Positions 29,301 through 33,942 of a stretch of DNA of 33,942 nt are shown here, piece after piece. The position numbers and the translations under genes are program-made. Origin of the DNA: Acidobacteriota bacterium. GTDB lineage: Bacteria; Acidobacteriota; UBA6911; JACQTF01. The notes beneath the pieces were generated by a model. The model did no database searches, was not told the origin of the DNA, and saw only the letters and a list, made by a program, of their open reading frames with translations. Location: contig JACQTF010000154.1 in assembly GCA_016210925.1 (NCBI GenBank), forward strand, positions 1-33,942, written 5' to 3'. Position 1 is the first letter of the stretch, and each line of letters starts with the position of its first letter.

Positions 29301-29499
29301 TACCCTGCTCGTCGGTCACCGACGCGTGGGTTCTCCCCGTGTCCACGTGGACCGCCGATACGGAGACAGCAGGGATCACCGCGCCGGACTCGTCCTTGAC
29401 GGTTCCCGACACTCCTGACCCGGTTTCTTGCCCCAGCAGTGGGGTCAGGATAGAGGAGAGCAGAATCAACACGATTGGGAAGATCTTCAAAACCTTCAT
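26359..29499 (-). CDS. Oar-like TonB-dependent receptor with N-terminal carboxypeptidase-regulatory domain
   Basis: Likely start MKVLKIFPIVLILLSS; GVSGTVKDESGAVIPAVSVSAVHVDTGRTHASVTDEQGRYRFSNLALGNYRIEAE; plug QNSFLLDGTDTNDM; C-terminal GRITSTTSTSRQIQFALKFIF*. Confidence 0.92.
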   Translation of the reverse strand: MKVLKIFPIVLILLSSILTPLLGQETGSGVSGTVKDESGAVIPAVSVSAVHVDTGRTHASVTDEQGRYRFSNLALGNYRIEAELQGFKRAVREGITLTVGRQAVVDLTLSLGEISERVVVTGEAPLVDVTTSEVSGLVDERKVHDLPLNGRSLSQLIALQPGTAVVTTVTASINQGRGLQLSIAGSRPKQNSFLLDGTDTNDMINSTPGSVAGVMLGVETLREFRVLTGSYSAEFGRTAGAVINAVTKSGTNEFHGSVFEFHRNSALDAKNFFDALNKPIPPFKRNQYGFMASGPIAKNKTFFLGSYEALRERLGLSHVATVPGENARNGFLPDPSRPGQLRNVGVHQAVRPYLEFFPRANGRQFVDGTAEYLSSPTRPTDEHFFVVKVDHNFSDSDSFFARYTFDDATFNTPDSLGFENYVEESRNQYVTLEEKRIFTESTLNLFRFGLNRSVSGADDLTIPNVSPSLWFIPDTRFGSVGVSGLRTLGPGTLTPRSQPFNLFEFSENLYHTRGSHSLKVGMNYKRIQANIVRSSSNFGGSYGFASLETFLRNIPRNFEFEEGSTTRYFRQSLFGFYLQDDIRMTPRLTLNLGLRYEFITVPIETRGAMSALIHLVDPAFTVTDEQFGRNPSLKNFAPRVGLAWDPFGTGKTSLRAGFGIFYDQHLPFVYKFPVTNNPPFVRQGQILTPPFPNPFGGTRSNQPPRAEPFVWLPGQPYRMHYSLNLQREIFPSTVVSLGYVGSKAVHSIRQVQANIAEPTIVNGRKFFAAGLPRRNPNFEALRFKFTDGNATYNGLLLSVARRLAGGFQFQSSYTWSKSIDDGSNTVGATDFNSWPGEPQDPDDRNSDRGLSPFSVEHTFVTNYTWDLPIGPRGRLLSSAGGVAGKLLEGWQLGGILTLSSGPPFSVGLGFDSARQRTRGGGGGGQRPNLKPGFSNNPVLGGPDLYVGPNAFELAPAGFYGNLGKNTVIGPGLATVDLSLVKNTSVSEGKQLQFRTEFFNLFNRPNFSIPARTIFRAASGIPAANFGRITSTTSTSRQIQFALKFIF

Positions 29500-29988
29500 G
29501 AACCTGTTCCTCCTTCCAGAGACTGTGACGAGTGAATCTCCACTGAGCGTGTCGCGTTGCCGGTCCGGCCAGTGCTCTCGACGGTTGGCGATTCCTTTGG
29601 TCGCAGGTTTCATTTTCGGCACCTCCGAGTATGCAGGAACCCTAGGCTCTCTTTACCACCCAGCGGGATGATTTATCAACAAAAAAGCAGAAAAATCTTG
29701 CAAGCCCGTAGTCGGTGGGGCGTAGCCGGATCAGGGTGGTCGCAGGGTGGCCAATTCTTGGAATCAGCTTGACAGGGGGGAGGCAGCAGCTATAATCGCC
29801 CCGTCAGGATCAGGAAAGGATCCTTCGAGTCCGATTTTCCACCCCCCGCTGCCGAGCGGAGAACCGCTGAAGGGTGACTGCGCGTCACAGTTTTCACTTG
29901 AAGGTGTCGCGGGAATTCCGCGCTTCTTTGAGTAGTTTCCTCACTGCAATTTTTGACCATGTGGCAAAGCCTGCAAGGAGATGAAAAG

Positions 29989-31905
29989 ATGAAAAAGACA
30001 TCTGGCTCAGTTTTGGTCATGGTTTTGTGCTCTGGTCTGGCCTGGGCCCAGGGTGAGCAAAAGATCCTGGCGAAGCTGGGCTCTCCACAGACCATTGTGT
30101 ATAACGCCAAGATCGTGACGGTGGAAGACGCTTCGTTCAGTTCCAACTTGGGGACCATTGCCCAGGCCATGGCGATTCGGGACGGAAAGGTCCTGGCGGC
30201 GGGAAGCAACGACGAGATCAGAGCCCTGGCGGGTCCTCAGACCCGGTTGACGGACCTGAAGGGCAGGACCGTCGTGCCGGGCTTTATCGCGGTGCACAAT
30301 CATCCGCAGGACTGGGCGCCCGTGGTTCCGCAGATCATGCAGAAGGTAGTGCCTGAGAGCCTCATGGTGAATCGCTTCTTGACCGGGCCTCCCAGGGAGC
30401 AGATCGAAAAGTTTCCGCAGGTTCTGGACGAAGCAGTGAAGGCTGCCAGGCCCGGGGTTTGGATTCAGATCGTCTTCTTCTGGGACATCACCGTCTCACC
30501 CGAAGACCCGTACATACGCTGGGCGGGGACCCGCATCACCAAGGAACAACTGGATCGGGCGGCGCCCAATCATCCGCTGTTGGTGCGATCGCGTCCGGCC
30601 ATTTTGGCCCAGGACATCAGCGGTATGTTCAATCAGAAAGCGATCGACGTGTTCCGAAAGGAAGGCCCGCCGGACTTTATGAAGGACTATGACCAGCTGG
30701 CCCGAGAAGAGAAAACGGGTGTTTTAGGCGGGTTAATCTATCGGACGCTGATACCGGAGGTCATCTTCAAGAATCACCTGGATCTGTATACGGAGATGAT
30801 GAGGCTGGACCTTTCCTGGTGGGCCGGGCTTGGGCAGACGACGTTCGGGACCTTTCTCTATCATTACCCGAACGTGCTTAAGGCGTTTCGGCTTTTGGAC
30901 CGGCGGGGACAGATGGATAATCGATTGGCCTGGGGATGGGGCGAGCTGCCCCAGGCGGCCTGGGAGCGGGACTTCGAAGACCCCTTTTTGGTTGCCGATC
31001 TGGCCACGCGGGAGGGAACGGGTACCGACTACATGTGGTACATGGGGACCGGTGAGGTGGGCGGCCCCTGCACCAGCATGGAGCCGCTCCCCTCCAGACC
31101 GAAGGGAACCCGCCTGGTCTTGCCCGGCGGAGGCTGCGAAGGCGAGTACCACCCCGGGGGAGCGGTCTGGAATGCTCTTTACAAAGTGGTAAAGGAAGGA
31201 GGCCGAGTGATTGGCTCCCACCAATGGGGGGACGTGGATATCAACAACATTTTGAACTTGATCGAACAAGCGAGCAAAGAGGGTGGCTTGACGCCCGAGG
31301 AGATCCGGGCCCGGCGGCACACGGCCGACCACATGCAGGGGTGGCCTTGGCCGGATCAAATCCCTCGGATCAAAGAGTTGGGAATGATCCTGGGAGGAAC
31401 CAACCTGTTCATTTTTCAGGACTCGCCACGCTGGCTGCGGGATTACGGAGAGAAGGCCCTGGACATGGTGGTTCCCCGCCGGAGTTTGGTGGAGGCGGGA
31501 ATCATGAGCGGTATCGAGCTGGACAAGCCGTACGAGGTGACCGACAAGAACGTGTTTACTTACCTTTCCTGGTCGATTCACCGGAGAGCCCAGGACGGCA
31601 AAGTCTATGCGCCCCGTCAGCGAATCAGCCGGGAGGTGGCCCTGAAGACCGCCACCATCTGGCCTGCGCACTATGTCCTGAAAGAAGACGTGTTGGGTTC
31701 GTTAGAACCGGGGAAGTTTGCCGATTTTCTGGTGCTCGACAAGGACTATCTGAGAGTTCCCGAAGACGAGATCGCCAACGTTCGTGTTCTCATGACCGTG
31801 GTAGGAGGAAAGGTGGTGCATCTCGTTCCTTCCCTGGCCAAAGAGCTGGGGATGCAGCCCACCGGCGCCGCGGTCGAGCTGGGAGGGCCGGCGGCGAAAT
31901 ACTGA
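29989..31905 (+). CDS. Secreted amidohydrolase (YtcJ-like family)
   Basis: Signal peptide MKKTSGSVLVMVLCSGLAWAQ (internal start of the ORF at 29953); IVYNAKIVTVED, RDGKVLAAGSNDEI, RTVVPGFIAVHNHPQDW, LGSLEPGKFADFLVLDKDYLRVPEDEIANVRVLMTVVGGKVVH. Confidence 0.85.
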   Translation: MKKTSGSVLVMVLCSGLAWAQGEQKILAKLGSPQTIVYNAKIVTVEDASFSSNLGTIAQAMAIRDGKVLAAGSNDEIRALAGPQTRLTDLKGRTVVPGFIAVHNHPQDWAPVVPQIMQKVVPESLMVNRFLTGPPREQIEKFPQVLDEAVKAARPGVWIQIVFFWDITVSPEDPYIRWAGTRITKEQLDRAAPNHPLLVRSRPAILAQDISGMFNQKAIDVFRKEGPPDFMKDYDQLAREEKTGVLGGLIYRTLIPEVIFKNHLDLYTEMMRLDLSWWAGLGQTTFGTFLYHYPNVLKAFRLLDRRGQMDNRLAWGWGELPQAAWERDFEDPFLVADLATREGTGTDYMWYMGTGEVGGPCTSMEPLPSRPKGTRLVLPGGGCEGEYHPGGAVWNALYKVVKEGGRVIGSHQWGDVDINNILNLIEQASKEGGLTPEEIRARRHTADHMQGWPWPDQIPRIKELGMILGGTNLFIFQDSPRWLRDYGEKALDMVVPRRSLVEAGIMSGIELDKPYEVTDKNVFTYLSWSIHRRAQDGKVYAPRQRISREVALKTATIWPAHYVLKEDVLGSLEPGKFADFLVLDKDYLRVPEDEIANVRVLMTVVGGKVVHLVPSLAKELGMQPTGAAVELGGPAAKY

Positions 31906-31942
31906 GTCTGTCTCGAAAGAGAATTCCCGTGCACGTCTTGAC

Positions 31943-32515
31943 TCAGTGCATGTAAAAGAAGCAGCCATAGAGAGGCACGTCCGGCGGGATGACGGTGATG
32001 ACTCCATCCATGCCTCGCGCTTCCAGTGTCTTTCCGTCCACCGACCGCACCTTCTGTTTCGAGTTCTTCAGCTTGATCACAGTATAAGCGGCGGCATCCT
32101 TGGCCACCTCAAAAGCCAGTTTGAGCAATTCCCCTTGGGAAATGGCCTCGGTGGCGGACATTTCGACCTGCAAGAGACTTTGTTCGGCGTTGTCTCCGGA
32201 ATCCTTCAGCCGCGTCTTGATTTCAGCCCCCGCCGATTCCGCAGCGGAACCTTTGATGGCCTCCCTGAAGGAAATCAGCTTCCCGGGGAAGGAGATTTCC
32301 AAGGAAATGTGTGCTGTCCGAAAGTCGTCCGTCGTGGAAAGAGTGACTGGCAAGAATGCCTGTTTACCGGGAGGGGTGTTATCCACCCCTACGTCCACGG
32401 TGACGCCGGACTTTCCCTGTGCCTGGACCCCTGTGGTCGCCAGCCAGAGGGGCAGGGCCAAAGCCAAGGCAGCCCGTCTTATGAAGCTATTCCGAGAGGT
32501 GTGCCTAGTTTCCAA
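31943..32515 (-). CDS. Secreted cohesin-like beta-sandwich protein
   Basis: VTVDVGVDNTPPGKQAFLPVTLSTTDDFRTAHISLEISFPGKLISFREAIKGSAAES and GELLKLAFEVAKDAAAYTVIKLKNSKQKVRSVDGKTLEARGMDGVITVI resemble cohesin-type domains; TTG start overlaps the upstream stop. Confidence 0.6.
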   Translation of the reverse strand: METRHTSRNSFIRRAALALALPLWLATTGVQAQGKSGVTVDVGVDNTPPGKQAFLPVTLSTTDDFRTAHISLEISFPGKLISFREAIKGSAAESAGAEIKTRLKDSGDNAEQSLLQVEMSATEAISQGELLKLAFEVAKDAAAYTVIKLKNSKQKVRSVDGKTLEARGMDGVITVIPPDVPLYGCFFYMH

Positions 32516-33830
32516 CGGGCGGTATCCAGTCCTCTCTTAAGAGTTGATCCGGGTTGCCGTACTTGGCGGCAAGGGCGCGAACTTCGGGGTCATCCAACAC
32601 CATCAGGTGCCCGTCTTTGACAATCGTTTTCCCGTCTAAGATATAAGTCGCGTGATAGAGCTCCGTGTCGCGGTGCTGAACGGGATGCCCTGATCGCTTC
32701 TGGAATTCCAGGTTTCCATTCGCCCCAATGCTGGTTCCATAGGCCAGGTGCAGAACTCCGGATCGCCTGCGCCCTTGGGCTCCGCCCCACCATTTGGCGC
32801 CACCCGTGAGTTTTTCAACATTCAGCGCCCGGATCGCTTTCGGGTGAGTTCCCAACGATATCTCTTCCAACCAGGCGATGCCGGGTTCTCGAAACCCTGG
32901 ATAGTGTATATCCTTATACTTTTCGTTGACCGCCTTGAGGGTCTCACCGAATTTGCCACCCCCTTCGATGGACACCGCCTTGCTGTCCTGAATGGTGAGC
33001 TTGATCTTCGGGACCGGCCCGGTATGAAGTTGATTGGCGACTTCCACCCCGTTTGCCCTCGTATTGTAGGCTGCCGGCCGCATGGTAATGTGGCCCGGGG
33101 TGCGAGGGACGTCAAGGCCTCCAGGCAGTTTCTTCATGTCCTCCCAGAATCGGGGATCGATCTCGACGGTCACATCGGTGCCCAACGGGTCGGTCACCTT
33201 CAACTGGCGGGCGTTCACCATCTGTGCCCAGACCTTCTTGTTGATGAGGTCAAACAGTTCACGGGGAAAAGAAAGTTCGCCCGAATACAGCAACTCGGGG
33301 GTGACCCAGGGAAAGCGAACCCAGCGCGCATCGTGTTTCTTCCTGTGCCCATACCAGTCATCGGGCAAAAGATGCGCATCGGTGAAGCGCGCGATCGGAA
33401 TGACCAGGTCCGCGGTCTCCATGGCCTGAAAGACATAGTCGGGCCACCAGACCTTCAAGAATACTTCTTCCAGGATGTCGCTGGCATCCGTGAGTTCGGG
33501 AAACCCTCTCAGTTTGATCACCGTCAGATCCACTCTTGGCACTTCCAAAATGCCGGTTTCGAGCGCTTCGACCACCAGCGGATCCACCGTTCTGTCGGTC
33601 ACGATCAGCACTTTCTCGCCGCCCTTCAAATTCGGTGCGTTGCCGCCATCGCCCATTTTCCCTTGAAGGTAATTGCGCACATTCGGCAACAGATCCTGTT
33701 TGGTGAGTTTCTTGTTGGCGTAAGTGGGCACCCGCGGCTGCAGGTAATTGTCCGCTGCCGCTGCAACTGCCGTCACCAGGGCGGCCACCACGACCAGAAC
33801 CGTGGAAAAGTGTTTATGCGTTGCCCTCAT
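32505..33830 (-). CDS. Exported M29-aminopeptidase/NicX-like family protein, copy C (divergent)
   Basis: Signal peptide MRATHKHFSTVLVVVAALVTAVAAAA; motifs LKVTDPLGTDVTVEID, SIEGGGKFGETLKAV, LEEISLGTHPKAIRA, RRSGVLHLAYGTSIG, VQHRDTELYHATYI. Confidence 0.75.
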   Translation of the reverse strand: MRATHKHFSTVLVVVAALVTAVAAAADNYLQPRVPTYANKKLTKQDLLPNVRNYLQGKMGDGGNAPNLKGGEKVLIVTDRTVDPLVVEALETGILEVPRVDLTVIKLRGFPELTDASDILEEVFLKVWWPDYVFQAMETADLVIPIARFTDAHLLPDDWYGHRKKHDARWVRFPWVTPELLYSGELSFPRELFDLINKKVWAQMVNARQLKVTDPLGTDVTVEIDPRFWEDMKKLPGGLDVPRTPGHITMRPAAYNTRANGVEVANQLHTGPVPKIKLTIQDSKAVSIEGGGKFGETLKAVNEKYKDIHYPGFREPGIAWLEEISLGTHPKAIRALNVEKLTGGAKWWGGAQGRRRSGVLHLAYGTSIGANGNLEFQKRSGHPVQHRDTELYHATYILDGKTIVKDGHLMVLDDPEVRALAAKYGNPDQLLREDWIPPVGN

Positions 33831-33847
33831 TGTCCGTCCTCCTCAGC

Positions 33848-33942
33848 TCAAAAATTCACTCTCAACGCGAACTGAATTTGCCTGGACGTGCTGCGGGTCT
33901 CCCCGATCACTCCGGCCGATGGATTGTAGTTCCCGTTTGCCA
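33848..33942 (-). CDS. C-terminal end of another Oar/TonB-type receptor, truncated by window edge
   Basis: Reverse complement reads ANGNYNPSAGVIGETRSTSRQIQFALRVNF*, matching the C-terminus of the receptor at 26359 (TSTSRQIQFALKFIF*). Confidence 0.85.
   Translation of the reverse strand, partial: ANGNYNPSAGVIGETRSTSRQIQFALRVNF

Noticed and set aside
30733-31671. 312-aa minus-strand ORF opposite the amidohydrolase
   Set aside because: Antisense shadow of a well-supported secreted amidohydrolase.

Overview
This 33.9 kb GC-rich window is probably from an Acidobacteriota-type genome; that is inferred from Oar-like receptors, heptad intergenic repeats and kinase/TolB relics. Nearly all genes lie on the minus strand. 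(1) At the left edge is a LysW carrier-protein amino-acid biosynthesis operon: lysW (53 aa, missed by the ORF track, C-terminus EDWGE), lysX, lysY and the N-terminus of lysZ. It is preceded by what I read as a lysine (L-box) riboswitch with an intrinsic terminator. A heptad-repeat hairpin lies inside the riboswitch P2 arm. (2) The middle section holds a TPR protein, a CBM9/DUF5916-type protein, an acyl-CoA synthetase and an ornithine-cyclodeaminase-family protein. It also holds an M16 peptidase pair whose catalytic member is internally deleted, a plug-less Oar-like barrel, a secreted protein with four internal repeats, a c-type-cytochrome/MBL fusion and a Tat-signal ThDP enzyme. (3) A relic zone (about 18.9-20.7 kb) contains fragments of a kinase, an M20 peptidase, a TolB-like propeller and an M29-like protein, plus a MazF-type toxin-antitoxin pair. 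(4) The right third holds three full-length copies and one truncated copy of an exported M29/NicX-like protein family. Each full-length copy lies just downstream of an intact, edge-truncated or deleted Oar/TonB-type receptor C-terminus. A cohesin-like protein, a secreted amidohydrolase and a Tat-signal alpha/beta hydrolase accompany them. The strongest candidates for new biology are the riboswitch-controlled LysW operon and the repeated receptor + exported M29/NicX-like pair. All family calls were made by eye from motifs; no searches were run.
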